Source: Acanthamoeba castellanii str. Neff
Taxonomy: Eukaryota; Discosea; Longamoebia; Acanthamoebidae
Reading direction: 5' to 3'
DNA length: 64,000 bases
Assembly: GCF_000313135.1 (NCBI RefSeq)
Contig: NW_004457676.1
Span: 50,980 to 114,979 of the forward strand
Position numbers and translations under genes: made by a program. A model generated the notes under the pieces. The model did no database searches. It saw only the letters and a list, made by a program, of their open reading frames with translations, and was not told the origin of the DNA. This document shows positions 37,683 through 51,200 of this stretch, piece by piece. How positions within the stretch are numbered: position 1 is the stretch's first letter; each line of letters opens with the position of its first letter.

Positions 37683-39493
37683 TCAGTAGTAGGACGAGAG
37701 GGTGGAAGTGGTGAAGGAGCCAAAGTCCTGCGTTTCGTTCCAGCGCGTGGCCAGAGGCGGCACGCCCTTGGGCAGGTGCTGCGCGCCCGAGCCTCGGGTG
37801 GCCTGAAAGGGGAGCGGGGAGTGCGCACGACGCACGGGTCAGAACGTCAAGCTCCATGGACCAGGAAGAGATGTGAATCCGAAGTCGTACCATATCAGGT
37901 TCAACGCCGGCGGGCACGGTCATGGATTCGTCCCACATGGGCTCCATGAAGACGGCCATCGTCTCCCTGCTCACGCCGCGAGCCTTCTCGCCCGCCGCAC
38001 CTCGCACGCAGTGCGGCGTAGCCTGCAGGTAGCCTCCGCTGTGGATGCACGCCGTCTCGCCTGTACCACCGCACCCGGTAAATAGACATCACATTCCTCA
38101 ATCCACACCCAGCTCGTGGCACTCGCGCAGCACACGCATCACACAACAGCAGCAGCAGCTGAACGAGGATAGGTGGGTACCAATTTGGAAGACCATGTAC
38201 TCGGAGGGGATGACGGCCTTGACCAGATCGCCGTTCCTGGCGCGAATGTAGAGACCGGACGAGGAGTCGGGGTTGGTGACCTCGGCGCCCTCCTTGCTCA
38301 TGTACATGGCCGGGACGAGGCCCGTCAGCGAGCCGTGATCGTTATGCCAACCGCACCACGAAGAGACGTCGGCCTGTGCCAGATATGACGCGCGTTCAGT
38401 TACACGGGCACGAGCGCTCACTCATTGCGCAACGAGCACGTACATCGTGGGTGGACTGGCAGCTCTTCTCGCCACACTCGTCGCTTGTGAATTCCTCGAT
38501 GGGGAAGTAGTGAAGGGCGCGGCCCTTGGCCGTTCGGCTCTCCCGCACAATACGCTCGAGCTTGCCCTCCTCGAACGCCGGACACTGCTTCTTCACGAAG
38601 ATGTCGCACTGTACACGCGACGTCATGGCAGGATGGTGGTGGTGGTTAGCATGCATTACGTGCAAGTCAGCCCGCAGACAGTAACGAAGAAGCTTACCTG
38701 TTTGGCAATGAGCAAACCCACGTCCACGAGCAGCTTGCCCATGTTCATGAAGCCATCCCTGAACTCTGGCATGCCCTCGGGCCAGATGTTGGGGTGGCAG
38801 AACGAAGGGTACCTGCATGCAATGATGACGATGATGGCGTGGTGTGGTGGTTAGACAACGCGCTGCGCCTCGAGGGGAACGGTGACATAAATGGGGCGCA
38901 CGCACTTCTTGATGAGCTCCTCGTCGTCGAACGGACGGTCGTAGACGGGGTTGTTGTAGTAGGAGCCCTTGGAGAAGTCGGGCTTGCCCTCGAGCACCTC
39001 CTTGCCATGGGACCAGCCGAAGCTGTAGCTGCTCTCCAGGTGCTCTGTCTTCTTCTTTACCTCCTCGGGCTGGGTGGCGAACCTGCAGACATAGAAGAGG
39101 ACCGGGGTTGGAGATCAGCGGCTGAACGAACGGTCGAGTAGAGCAGTACACGCGTACTTGTGGATGAGAGGCAGCAGTTCACCACGAAGCTGCATGAAGT
39201 TGGGCACGCCACGAACGGCGAGGATACCCAGACCGTTGAAGCCGTAAGCCTCTTCGATCGCTGCAGACAGGTCTACCTGCAATTGGAACAGAATTGTTGC
39301 AAAATGGAATCAAAAATCGTTAAGTTGGTCCAGCCCTAACAAAAATCTCTCATCAATCGATGAGCACCAAGCGAAAATCGTAAATTGAGATTTTTGGTAC
39401 ATTGGGTTGCTCGAGGTCGCTGTAGTTGAGCACGACAACGCGGCGGGGCTCCTTGCCGTCAACCGGTGCCTGAAGGTACTCAACGTTCTCCAT
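37683..39493 (-). CDS. 2-oxoglutarate/Fe(II) oxygenase, isopenicillin-N-synthase-like
   Basis: The ATG at 39493 (MENVEYLQAPVDG) leads into VVVLNYSDLEQPN, intron, then VDLSAAIEEAYGFNGLGILAVRGVPN, the non-haem dioxygenase N-terminal region. The SFGWSHGKEVLEG and KGSYYNNP exons follow. The double-stranded beta-helix core has WCGWHNDHGSLTGL, giving the His-x-Asp iron ligands, and the distal His lies in ETACIHSGGYLQATPHCVR. The C-terminal exon encodes RETMAVFMEPMWDES and ends TLSSYY at 37683. This is the layout of plant- and alga-type DIOX_N/2OG-FeII enzymes, which couple 2-oxoglutarate decarboxylation to substrate oxidation. The substrate is unknown. Introns are 50-90 bp. Confidence 0.8.
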
Positions 39494-39930
39494 CAGTGTT
39501 GTGTGCGTTGTGTGCAAGAGCTGTACAGCAAGAGTATCGGCGAGCTGTACGACCCGGAGAGTTCGTCACGGTGGGAAAAGAGAGTAGAGGAAGATACCGC
39601 GGGATGAAATTCGCCCGGCCTGCCCACCGACGTTTCGCCCCACCCCTCGCCTCCGTGATTGGTCTGGCTTGGTGCGAAAGAGCGGGAGCGAAAGTCAGAG
39701 CGAAAATCTTTAGTTCGTTCTGCCATTGGGCAAACAGAGGCAGCTGTCACAGAAAGTAACGCAGAATTTTGGCATTCACTGTCGCAACTCTCACGTTAGG
39801 TTGTACAATGTTGTACCGGGACGACACCTTCCAAAAGGACCCTCCCTGGAGGCGAGCAACAAGTTAGTGTTGGCGTGAAGGCGCTCGAATAAATAGTATG
39901 GTTTTACAGAGAAGCCAATTAAGTGCGCAG
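39494..39930. other. Intergenic region, no gene seen
   Basis: This holds the upstream region of the oxygenase gene and the 3' flank of the RUFY-like gene (both minus strand). No conserved coding sequence or repeat was found. Confidence 0.4.
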
Positions 39931-42900
39931 CTACATCTTCAAGGACTTGTGGCACTCATTGCACACGCGAACAGGGCGCGTGTGCGATATGGAGGGGATG
40001 ATGGCCTGCTGGGCCGAGCACGCGCCGCAGAAGACGCCACCTGTACACAGCGTCATCATGGGAGTAGGTGAGACATGATGGTGAGTCTTGCCAGTCTGGC
40101 AAAGAGAAGAGAGGCCCGGCCGGCCACGTACCACAGCTGCGGCAGTGGTGCTTCCGCCTGGTGATGCCAAACGAGTACTCGCACGACGGACACTGCTTTA
40201 CAGCCTCGTCCGGTACCCAATCCCTCGATCCCTGCGTGTGCGTGGTGGTGTGAGTCGAGGCCGTAGGCTGCTACAGCCCACCAGAGGGGAAGAGGCACGA
40301 TCATCATTAAGACTATCGCTATTAGTACCTCGTCGGCGCTGAGGGTAGCGGTCATGGTGCCGGCGGGCGAGGAGAGGGCCACGAGTTGCTCGCGCTGCAG
40401 TTGATCGATCAGGAAGCTCTTCTCGGTCGCCTCCTGCCTGAGCTCCGCCACCTCCGATTCCTTGATGGCCAGCAGCTTGTTGAGCACCTCAGCCTTCTCC
40501 TTGTGCGTGGCGGTGATGCCCTCGAGCTCGGCGATCTTGAGCCGGGCCTCGTCGGTCGCCTTCCGCAGCTTCTCCTCGTATCGCTTGGCCTCGTCCTCCT
40601 GTAGCTTGGCCTTGGCCTCGCGCTCCTTCTTCAGTTCGTCGCTCACCTCGCGTTCCTGCTTCTTCACGATCTCCATGGCGTGCATCAGCTCGGTGCACTC
40701 CTTGAGCGTGCGCTCGACCAGCAGAAACGACTTGGCGAGCTCCTTCGTCTTGCTGTCGAGCTCGCCGCGCATCTTGTTCCGCTCTTCTATCGCCTTCTCC
40801 TGCTCGCGCCTGGCGTCCGTCGCCAGCCGGTTCATCTCGTCCAGCTCGGCTTCCTTCTCCTTGACCTTCTGCTTGAGCGCCTCCCTGGCCTCGTCGAGCT
40901 CGCGCTCCCTGCCCCGGGCCACACTGCTCTCCTCGGACTCCCGGGCCTTGGCCTGCTGCTTGTACTGCCTACGCTTCTCCTTGGCGCGCTCGAGCCGCCC
41001 GCGCACCGCCACCAGCTCGCGCTCGTGCTCCCGCGCCAGCCGCTCCCTCTCCTCGGCCAGCTGTTGCAGTTGCAGCTTGGCCCTGCGCTCCTCGTTGAGC
41101 TGCTGCTCGCCGCTCCGCTCCATGCGTAGGATGTCCTCGATCTGGCGCCGCATCTCCTCCACCTCCCGCTTGTTCTCGGCGTCTCGCTTGGCGAACGCGC
41201 TCTCCTTCTCCCGCTCGCCGGCGAGCTGCGCGGTGGCCTTGGCCAGCGCGTCGTGGGCCTCCAGCTGCAGCCGCCCGGCCAGCGCTTCGGCCGCCTCGAG
41301 CTCTCGGATCCGCACGTCGCGCTCGGCGACGGCCGACCGCCACTCCAGCTTCTGCTCCTTCCTGAGCTCGCGCTCGTGGTCGGTCTCGCGCCTGGTCTTC
41401 TCCAGCTCCTCGCCCCGGAGCTCCAGCAGCCGGCCCTTCACCTCGAGCTCCTCGTGCAGCTCGCGCAGCTCCTCCTGCTGGGTCGCGATCGCCTTCTCCT
41501 TCTCCTCCACCGCGCTCTCCAACCGCCGCTTTTCCTCGTCCGCGTCCTTGGTCACCTGCGACCAGCTGGGCCTTGAGCTGATCGACCGCCTGCTGGCCCT
41601 CGCTGGCGACGCCCTCCTTGGCCGCCTCCAGCTCTCCCAGCAGCTCGGCTTCTCTGCGGCCGTGTCGCTCCTCCAGCTCGCGCGCCCTGGCCTCCGCCGC
41701 CTCGGCCCGCTCCTTGAGCGCCGCAGATGCCTGCTCGGCCTGGGCCATCCTCTCCCGTCCGGCCTGTTGCTCCGCCGCGCTTCGCTCCTCGGCCGCGGCG
41801 AGCTTGCTCGCCAGCTCGCTCTCCCTCTCGGTCAGGCCGTCGATATGCTCCTGGCTAGCGACGCGGGCCTCGGCGAGCGCCCTTTGCAGCTCCTCGGCCT
41901 CGGCCCTGACGCTCCGCACCCGCAGGTCGTCCTCCGCGCTGCGCGTTTCGAATTCCTGCCGGGTGCGCGCCAGCTGCGCTTCCTTCTCCGCGAGGGCGGC
42001 CTTGAGCTCATCCTCGCGTCCACGCAGCTGTTCGATCTCGCTCTCCTTCGCGGTCAGCCTCGCCGCCAACGCTTCGATCTCGCTTTCTCTCCGCGCGTTG
42101 GCCTGCGCCAGTTCGGCCTCGGTCTTGGTCTGCAGTTCCTTCGCCGCCTGGCCGGCCAGCTCCGCCTCGCTCAGCCGTCGCTGCAGTGCCTCTTGCTGCT
42201 CCGCCGCCTGCTTAAGCTGCCTCTCCTTCGCCTCGAGCTCCGCGCTCAGCCTGCTTCGCTCGGCGCGGTCCGCCTCGCCCTGCCTCTCCGACTCTGCGCG
42301 CAGCTGCTGCAGCTCGCTGATGACCGCCGCCTCCTTAAGCGATGCGGCCGCACGGAGCGATTCAGAGTCGCGCGCCGTCTGCGCCAGTTCCTGCAGCTCG
42401 ACGCGCAGAGCTTCGGTCTCCTTCGCGCACTCCCGGCCGCGCCGGTCCTTCTCGTCGCTCTCCTGCTTGGCCGCCTCCACGGCCCGCTCCAGCGCGCCGA
42501 CCTTCTCTTCGAGCGCGCGCCTGAGCTTCACCTCCTCGAGATCGCTGCCCTCGCGTCCCTCGAGCCGGTGCTGCATCTGAATGATCTCGCGCTCCTTCAG
42601 CTCCGCCTTCTCCTCGGCCCGCTTCACCTCCCGCTCCATCTTCTCGTTCTCCATGCGCAGGTTCTCCGCCTCGCGCGCGAGCCGCTCCCTCTCCTGCTTC
42701 TCCTGCTTCCGGGCCTGCGTCTCGCGCTCCAAGGCGCCCGCCTTGGTCTCGCTCTCCTTGCGCACCGCAGCCAGGTCCTCCTCGACCCTGCGCACGGCCT
42801 CGGTCTTGAGCTGCAGCTGCTGTTCGAGCGCCTGCCTCGCCTGGGCCTCCTCGCCCTCCTTGTCCCGACGCTTCTGCAGCTCGGCCCGCAGCTCCCCAAG

Positions 42901-45053
42901 CGCGGACTCGAGGTTCTGCTTGGCCTCGTCCACCGTCATTCGCTCCTGCGCCCTTTGCTGCAGCTCGGCCTCCTGCTGTGCTCGCTCCTGCTCCCACAGT
43001 CGCTGCGCTTCGGTGAGCTCGCCGACCTGCGCGTTCAACCGCTGCACCTCCCCGCGCGCGACTTCTAGTTCGTCGCTCGCACACTTGTGCAGCGCTTCCG
43101 CTCGCGCCCTGTCCTCGCTCCGCACCCGCTCCGCGTCGGCCAGGCGCTCCCGATCGCTCGTCGCCTCTTCCCGGACACGCGCGAGTTCCTCGGTGAGCTC
43201 TCGCACCTTTGCCGCGAGCCCCTCACTCTCGGCGCTCGACTGCTGGACCGCGCTCTCGCTCCGCTCGAGCTCTTGGCCAAGCGTTAGGACCCGGTCGGCC
43301 TTCTCCTTGACGCTCTGCTCCAGCGCGCTCTTCTCCGCCGCGAGTTCGTCGAGCTGCGCGCGCCACTGGCGTTCGCGCTCCTCGAGCTCCTGCTGGTCTT
43401 TGGCGCGCGCGCCACTGCGCTTGTCGTGGGCCGCCTTCTCCTTGGCCCACTCGTCCCGCACTCGCTCGTGCTCTTCGATGTGCCGCCTGAGCTTGTCGAT
43501 GTGCTCCTGCTTGGCCCGGGCCTCGTCGTCGCGCTCCTGCGTGACCCGCGCCAGCTCCCTTTCCAATCGCTCGATGTCCCGTTTCTTCTCCTTGACCGCG
43601 CGCCTGCTCTCCTTCTCGGCCGCCAGCGACAGCAGGTGTTCGCCCTCCTTCCGCCGCAGGGTCTCCTCCAGCTTCTCCTTCTGTTCCTCCAGCTTGCGCT
43701 TTTCCTGTCTCCTCGAGTTAGTGGTGCGCCATATGCGGGCGCGCGCGATGCTGCGTTGAAGCTCAATTGATTGACTGTACCTCGCCTAGGCGCCTTCGCT
43801 CCATTTCGTGGTCCTCTTTGGCCTCGCTGAGTTGCATCTCCATGCGCGCGATGACCTCCTGCTTGTCGCGGATGAGCTGCCCCTGCTCCTCCACGCGCCT
43901 CCGCAGCTGTTCGTTCTCGCCGTCCTTCTGCCGGCTCTCGCTCTCGGCGCTCTGCAATCGCTCACGGACGTCGCTCATCTCTTCCTTGACCTCCTTCAGC
44001 TGCTCCAGCTCGAGCCGCAGCTTGTCCAGCTCGACCTCGAACGCGGCCTTGGCACCCAGGTCGGGCGACCGTCGGTCCTCGGTCGTCTCCCGCGACGAGT
44101 CGTCCCACTCCTCCATTTCGACCAGCGTGTAGGCCTTCAGGTCGTGCGGCAGAATGTCGAAGTCGATGTCCTTCAGGCACAGGTTGAAGTTGATGGCCGA
44201 CAGCGGCGACAGCAGGTCGATGCACTGTTTCATCTCCACATTGGAGCGAAGAACGGCAAAGTTCTCATACCAGTCCTTTTGGTGAAGAGGGGCCGAGGGT
44301 TGATCAAAGTAAGCACTGACAGCCACATCGCACATAAGAACGATGAAAGAAGAAGAAGAAGAAGTGGAGCTCACCCTGGTGATGGATTGATCGGCGGCCA
44401 GCGACCTGAGGTAGACGTCCAAGCACTTCTCCATCAGCGCGTAGCGAATCCTGCGTGGTCTCCGAGGGTTAGCGATGCTTGGCGCAGCGACTCGGCGAAT
44501 GCAGGCGGAAAGCAGACGCGCGGCGAACCATGCGCGTCCTCGGCCGAGGAGCGTCTTGATGTGTGGCATCTCGGCGATGGACTTGATGCAGTCGGAAGCG
44601 GATGGGTCCACCCGGACCAGCAGCTCCACGTAGTTCCAATAGTCCTTCTTCGTGAAGAAGCTGCTCTTATCTGCGCACTGCGTGTAAGTGCGTAACTACC
44701 AAATAAAACAACGACAAAATAATGAATAATACAAAAGTAGTGGTGAGGAAGGAGAACCCTTGAGTCCAAAGCGGAGGATGAGCTCGACCACGAGACAGAG
44801 CCGGTCCAGCTGGGGAGTGGGATCGTTGATGGAGGCACCCTCTTCATCTTTGCACGACTGGAGGAAGTAATCTATCGAGATTTTGAGCTCGTTCAGAAGG
44901 TTCCTTCGTTGCTGCCACTACAATAAACAAAGTATCGTGCAATCAGCACCGCATGGTGTTTAATGCCCAATTCACAACAATAATATATAAATTTTTCTGA
45001 ATTATAAATAAACTCCAGCAATTGGCAGGCACACGCACTCTTTTATCAGCCAT
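39931..45053 (-). CDS. RUN-coiled-coil-FYVE protein (RUFY-like)
   Basis: The ATG at 45053 gives a tiny first exon (MADKR) splicing to [20 protein letters not shown], the start of a RUN domain. It continues [66 protein letters not shown] and [15 protein letters not shown], the exact layout of RUFY RUN domains. A coiled coil of more than 1,000 residues follows (E/R/Q/L heptads). The last two exons encode a FYVE finger: [50 protein letters not shown]. The WxxD, RRKHHCR and RVC motifs for PI3P binding are all present. It is predicted to act on early endosomes as an effector linking a small GTPase to PI3P membranes. A one-base frame break is visible near 41553-41566. Confidence 0.85.
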
Positions 45054-45272
45054 CAAGGAACCTATCTTCCTCCGAGCAGCTGCTAATCTCTGGCGCGGCC
45101 GATGCAGAGGACAGGTTTTTCGTTCGAGATGTCGCGCAACAATCTCCCAAGGAAAAGAGAGAAAGGGAGAAAATCTAAAAAGAAATTGCTTCTCGGTCAA
45201 ATTAACGGCCAGCGCGTTTGACGGTTGTGACCTCCTTTCCTCTCTGCCCACCACACCGATAAGACCCAGAAG
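45054..45272. promoter_or_regulatory. Bidirectional spacer of RUFY-like and PARP genes
   Basis: A 219-bp AT-richer segment lies between the two start codons of the divergent 5-kb and 8.7-kb genes. No known Acanthamoeba promoter element could be identified by eye. Confidence 0.4.
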
Positions 45273-48200
45273 ATGAAGCGAGGAAGATCATCGTCGCGAA
45301 AGGAGAAGGAAGTGAGCTCCGACTCGTCCTCCAGTGAGGAAGAGGTTGCGGTCAAGAAAAAGAAGACGCCCGCCACGAAGAAGAAGGCCAAGACTGCGGC
45401 AAGTCCGGCCAAGAAGAAGGCCAAGACCTCTAGCTCCGATACGGAGGGCAAGAAGCCGAAGAAGCAGAAGACGAAGAAAGACACTGCGAGCCCGGCCAAG
45501 AAGAAAACCACCGCCGCCGCCAAGAAGAAGGCAACGCCCACCAAGCGGAAGACCAAGAAGCAGAAGGAGGCCGAGGCAGCTGCAGCGGCTGCAGGGCCGG
45601 TGGAAGAGTGGAAGGAGCTGCCGTGGACCTACGAGTCCTTCCTCCCCGCCAGCCGTCTGCAGGCCCACTGCCAGGCCGTCGACAAGAAGAAAGGTGCCAG
45701 CCATTTTATTTTTATTTTTATTTATTTCTAAGTTTTTATTTTATTTTCAATAATAGAAATCAGAAATAATAATATTCGTATAATTTGCTCTGGGCTAATG
45801 TGTTGCTTTGCGCGGCGTTGCAGAGGGCTATGTGTCGCTGCACCAGTTCAAGCGTATCTTGTCGGCCACCCTGCCCATGGCCGAGTTCAGCGGCAAGAAG
45901 GAGGTACGCGCACCGTGGCGGCCGTCCCGTTTGTTGTTGACCTCATCAGCTCATCAACATCGATCGTGGGTGTAATGCGTGTGGGCAGCTGGATCGCATT
46001 ACCGCCGCGGCGGAGTCGTTAGTGCGAAAGGGCTTCGTGCCCTACACGTTACTCAGGGGTGCGTTGCGACTCTACGTCGTATGATCACACTACCATTAGG
46101 CCCTAACATTGGCTCTTCCCTTTCCTCATCAGGCTCGGCGCCGGCGTCAACCGCAGCGGTCCTGATGGGTAGGCGTCGTGCATTGTTGAGTACTGGCGTT
46201 TGATGTGTGACACGAGTGGCTCACCACTGAATTGGCGCGTTGTCGTGGCCGCAATGTGTGAACAGCCGACGATCCGGTGGAGATCTTCAAGCGCGGTCTG
46301 AAGACGAACCCCAAGAGCGTCACGCCCGAGCAGATCGACGCGATCAAGGAGGACGAACGGCAGCTCGACAAGCTCAAGCATCAGCACCTGCTTCACTCGC
46401 TTGCCAAGAAGGAGAAGCACAGCGAGTTCTCTGTCGCCGCTGCCGCCATCCTCCTCGCCATGGGCGTTGAGGTCGACAACAGGTGACCCCCTCTCTTTAG
46501 CTCGGTCGCCTCGCCCTCCGCCAGCTGGCTCACCCGTTTTCTTCTTCACCACACTGGCGGCGCGTCACTACCGCTTCCCAGACTTTCAAACGGAGCGACG
46601 CCGTTCATCGTGGCCTGCAAGCAGCGTAATCTGCAGGCCGCTCGCTTCCTGCTGGACAACGGAGCCGACATCAACGCCGCAGACTTGGAGAAGATGACCG
46701 GTGCACTGCCTTTCATCGGCTTCGGGCGCACTGTTCCCCCCCCCGGTGCCAGTGTCTCGTTGCTGACGTCAGCGTCCAATGCAGGTCTCTACTGGGCCTG
46801 CGTCCACGGCGACCTGGAGCTCGTCAAGCTGCTGCTCGAGCACCGCGGTAAGAGCGATGGCTCGGCCGCCGACGCTGCTGACGATCAGCCCATCGTCGAT
46901 GTCAATACCACCACCGAGGTCCGTGGGATAGCTCCCTACAGATCAGGTCCGTACATGCATGGGCTCTGGCGAGTGCGGGTGGTATGTTACCATTGATTGC
47001 TCACAGCGGTGCCGTCGACGGCACACGCAGGTGGTCTCAGCCCGTTGATGGTTGCGATTCAGGCTTGCAGCCACCTCTCGGCGCAGCAGGTGCAGAGCAT
47101 GAAGAAGGAATACGCTAAGAAGCGGGAGGTGCGGTGAGCCAATGATGAGCAAACCTCCCGCTCTTTTGAGTGCGCTCACACGTCGCGCGCGTGCAGAATC
47201 AAATGGAATCCGAGGGCGAGCAGGTCGCCGACAATTTCGAATACCTGGTGACGGACAGAGAGACCATCGTGTCTCTGTTGCTGCCGCACGTTCGGGACAT
47301 CAACCAAACCACACCCGGTACGCTGGGTTGTCGCGCCGTGACAACGATCATCATGAACTCTCATTATTATCATTATTTGATCATCATACAGGGGGCGAGT
47401 CGGCCATGATGATGGCTGTGGCGAGGGCGAATCCGTACGTGATCCAGCGTATCCTGCAGACGTTCGCCGGTACAATCAAGCTCGACGGTGTCAGCGAGAG
47501 CAAGCAGACATTGCTGCACGCCGCCGTCGGACTCAACGTCTTCGCCTACGAGGTCACCAAGTACGCACTCCTCTATAGCGATGAACCTCATTCGGCGCTT
47601 ACTCCTACCACGCACCACCAGGTTGCTGGCCAACGCGAAGGGCACCAAAGTGAACGCCTTCGATGGCGGCGGTACGTCTCGGACAGTCACGTTAAGGTCT
47701 AAGCTCGGACGCATGCTAACCCTAACGTGGTGCGGTGGGTCTTAGGCAAGACGCCGCTCTTCCGGGCCTGCGAGTCCAACAACACCGACGCCGCACTCGC
47801 CCTGCTTCAGGCGGGAGCCAATCCCTCGCTGGGCAGCGGCAAGCAGCTGCCGCTCCACCTCTCCGCCCAGTACCACAACGCCTATGTGGCGCACCACCTC
47901 CTCGAAGCCGGGGCCGACGTCAACGCCACGGACGAAGGTACAAACCTCTACTTCCGCTGTCCACGTGGGTGGTCTGATGAACGCTGCGTGTGTCGTGTGT
48001 GTCGTGTCATGTGTTATGTGCACAGACGGCAGGAACGTGCTGCACCTGATCTTCGAGGGCCAGCTGTCCCGCATGCGTCATATGTCGGAGCACTCGGAAG
48101 ACGCGGTGCCGGTGCACCTGCGCTCATCGCTCAAGAACTGCCTGCGGCTCTTCGGCGCGCGCGGCGCCAACGTCGAGCAGCGGGACGTGATCGGCAATTT

Positions 48201-51200
48201 GCCGCTCGCCTATGCGCTCGTGTTCAACCACTTCACGCTGGTGCCCGCGGTCCTGGACATGAGCACGCCCAAGAACCTCGACCTGCTGGCCCCGGTGTGC
48301 TACACGCACGTGATGCCGGTCAAGCCCGAGTGCCAGGAGAGCGACTACGACGAGTACGTGCACGCGAAGGAGGAGCAGCGCGAGCCCGCGGTGGGCATGA
48401 GCGCCGAGGACAAGGCCAAGCTCGGCCAGGTGACCCGGTGGCTGGCGGCGATGCGGGAGTACCGCAGACGCGAGCGCAGCCTCTCCTCGTTCCGGCAATA
48501 CGCCGGCGAGTCCGCGCTCCACTTCTTCGTCAAGCAGGGCAAGCTTGAGCTGGTACGTGGTAGTCTCTCGCGCATGCACACGTCGCCATCTGCAGCTGTG
48601 CGCGCCATGTGACGTTCTGACCGCTGTGCTTACGCACTTGCGCAGGTGCGGGAGGTCATCGGTCGCTTGGGCGACCCTCGCGAAATCAACACGCCCACCT
48701 CCATTTCTGGTAAGTATGCGCCCTATGATGATGCAGGGTACTTCGGCCTGACGCGGTTTGTCGCGACACCACACGACACGACACGTCACAGGCGACACGG
48801 CGCTCCTGCTGGCCTGCCGTCGACAGGACACGCGCATGATGGAGCTGTTGCTCAAGAATGGCGCGGACGTCAACATCGCCAACGCGCAGAACCAGAGCCC
48901 GCTGCATGCCGTGCTCCAGAGCAGCCACGGGTACGCGCACCAGGACTAATAATATATATATAAAAATATGTAAGGCGCCTTCCGGCCCTGGGATGATCAC
49001 GCGGTGCTAACCCCTCTGCGTTGTTCGTGCAGTGACCCGATCGCGAGCGTCTCGCTGCTTTGCGATGTGGAGGGCGTACTGATTGACAACCCCGACGCCT
49101 CTGGTTGGACCCCTCTCGCTCTCGCCGCCCAGCAGGGAGCCGTCATGAGTTCGCTCTGCCTGCTCAACCACGGCGCCAACATCGACGCCGCCGACAAGCT
49201 CGTTCGTCACCACCACCACCGCCGCCATCACCACGTGATGTGGACTCGCTGACGTTCGGTTTTCACGCAGGGCAACACTCCGTTGGTCCAGGCCCTGGTG
49301 GCGTCTCACGTCACCTACGGCGCGCTGCTTATGCAGAAGGGGGCGAGCCTCAACACCAAGGTCACCACGGCCGTCACCAAGCACAAGTGGAGTATGGCAT
49401 TCCGCACTGTGTCGTGTTCGGTTTTGCTGTGCTGATCGGCTCACCACACCCGCTCCACAACACACACACACACACACACACACCACTCGTGGCAGTTCCC
49501 TCGAAGCGAATGATGCAGGCCATCCAGAAGCACGAGTCGTCCACCCTGTTCGACTTTGCCGCCTTGCGCAACTACGAGGGACTGTGCTTCTTGATGCTCG
49601 ACATTGGCATGGAGGGTTCGCAGCTGTTTGCCGCCTTCCAACACCTGCTGCAGACGGGCAAGTACACGCTCGCCCAGGTGCTCATCAAGAAGTACTCCGC
49701 CAGCGAGGTACGCACACGCACACGCACACGCACACGCACACGCACACGCACACGCACACGCACACGCACACGCACACGCACAATGACACACGCGACTCAC
49801 GTAGCTGGCTGCTGTGACACACGTAGGAGAGACGAGCTGAGCTCAGGAACCTCGATGTGAACGCACTTGTCGGAGTGATAAGCGGCCTCCGGGTGTCCAA
49901 CGACGACGAGCGCTACCGCGAGTGGTGGCAGGAGCTGATCGATCGCCTGCTCGAGCTGCGGCCGGCCGACGCCGCCGCGGGTGGCCTCGTGCCCGACCCC
50001 AGCAGCAACGCCAAGCTCCCCACCCTGCTCGCCGCTGAGGCCAACCACCCGCAAGTGCTCCGGTACCTCACCCAGCAGGGCCTCGACTTCACCGTGTCCG
50101 GCAAAGGTGCTCCCTCGTGTGTGTTGTGTGTCGTGTGTTGTGTGTTCGTGTGTCGTGTGTCGTGTGTCGTGTGTCGTGTGTCGTGTGTCGTGTGTCGTGT
50201 GTCGTGTGTCGTGTGTCGTGTGGTGTTGTGTTGTGTGGTGTGTGTCTACGCAATTGCCACGTTGACGACAACCTAAAACTGACCACTGGCTACTGACAGA
50301 CGGCGAGACGCTCCTGCACATCGCGGCGAGGAAGAACTTGCCGCAGGTGATTACTGCGGTGATCGGCGAGACGACGGCGGCGGCTGCGATAGAGGCGTCG
50401 GCGATGGAGGTTGAGGCGGAGGAGGACGAGGAAGCAGAGCGACGGAAGAAGGAGGCGGAGCTGAATGGCCGGAACCGGAAGCGGCTGGCGGCGATCATCA
50501 ACGCGCGCAACAGCGGGCAGCAGACCGCGCTCATTCGGGCCACGCACACCCACTCGTTCGCGTCGTACAGGAACGACAGGCTCCTGAGCGCGCTCCTCAA
50601 AATCCAGGGCATCGACGTCGACGCCCAGGACGCCAAGGGCAACACCGGTGCCGACCTCACCCCCCCCCCACTCCCCCACCATCTTACCGTGTGCGCACTG
50701 ACTAACCCGTCCGCCCATCGTAGCGTTGTTCTACGCCGTGAAGACGTCGGCCGACACATGCGTCGGGGTATTGCTGGCACATGGCGCCTCGCCCAACATT
50801 GCGGTACGTACAACAAGCCCGACCCAACCCTGCTGGGCCACATGCAAATATATTGGAGCCTCACAATGAAGTTGTGCGTCGGCGCCACAGTGCGAGCGCG
50901 GAGAGACGGCGGTCTTTGTCGCGGCGAGAAACAACAGCTTCGGAATCATGCAGGCCCTGCTCGCCAAGGGCGCCGACCCGCACTCGGTCAACGCCAACGG
51001 CGACCGACTGCTCGCCCTCTGCAAGCCGCTCGCCGCCGCCGGCCTCTACCACTTTGTGCGCTCGGCTGCCGCGGCCGCCGCCTCGCCCACGCTCGTCGAT
51101 CTGTTCCCCGAGTTCAAGCCGCGCGAGGGCGAGACCACGGATGCGGTCGTGGCCCAACTGGTGGGCCTGGTCGAGCTGCTCAACGAGGGCCTGCAGCTCT

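Noticed and set aside
40462..43068. 868-codon open frame on the plus strand
   Set aside because: It is the antisense of the RUFY-like coiled coil. The E/R/K/L-rich codons read as Ser/Leu/Arg on the other strand, and the complementary strand has a continuous heptad pattern with RUN and FYVE domains.
45288..45704. Leu-rich minus-strand frame opposite the first PARP exon
   Set aside because: Antisense of Lys/Ala-rich codons; no start context and no domain.
49707..49782. CRISPR-like array of short direct repeats
   Set aside because: The units are 6-7 bp without spacers; these are intronic microsatellites in a eukaryotic gene.
50089..50888. Minus-strand frame with [10 protein letters not shown] repeats
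   Set aside because: Translation of the heptamer in a PARP intron, antisense to ankyrin exons.
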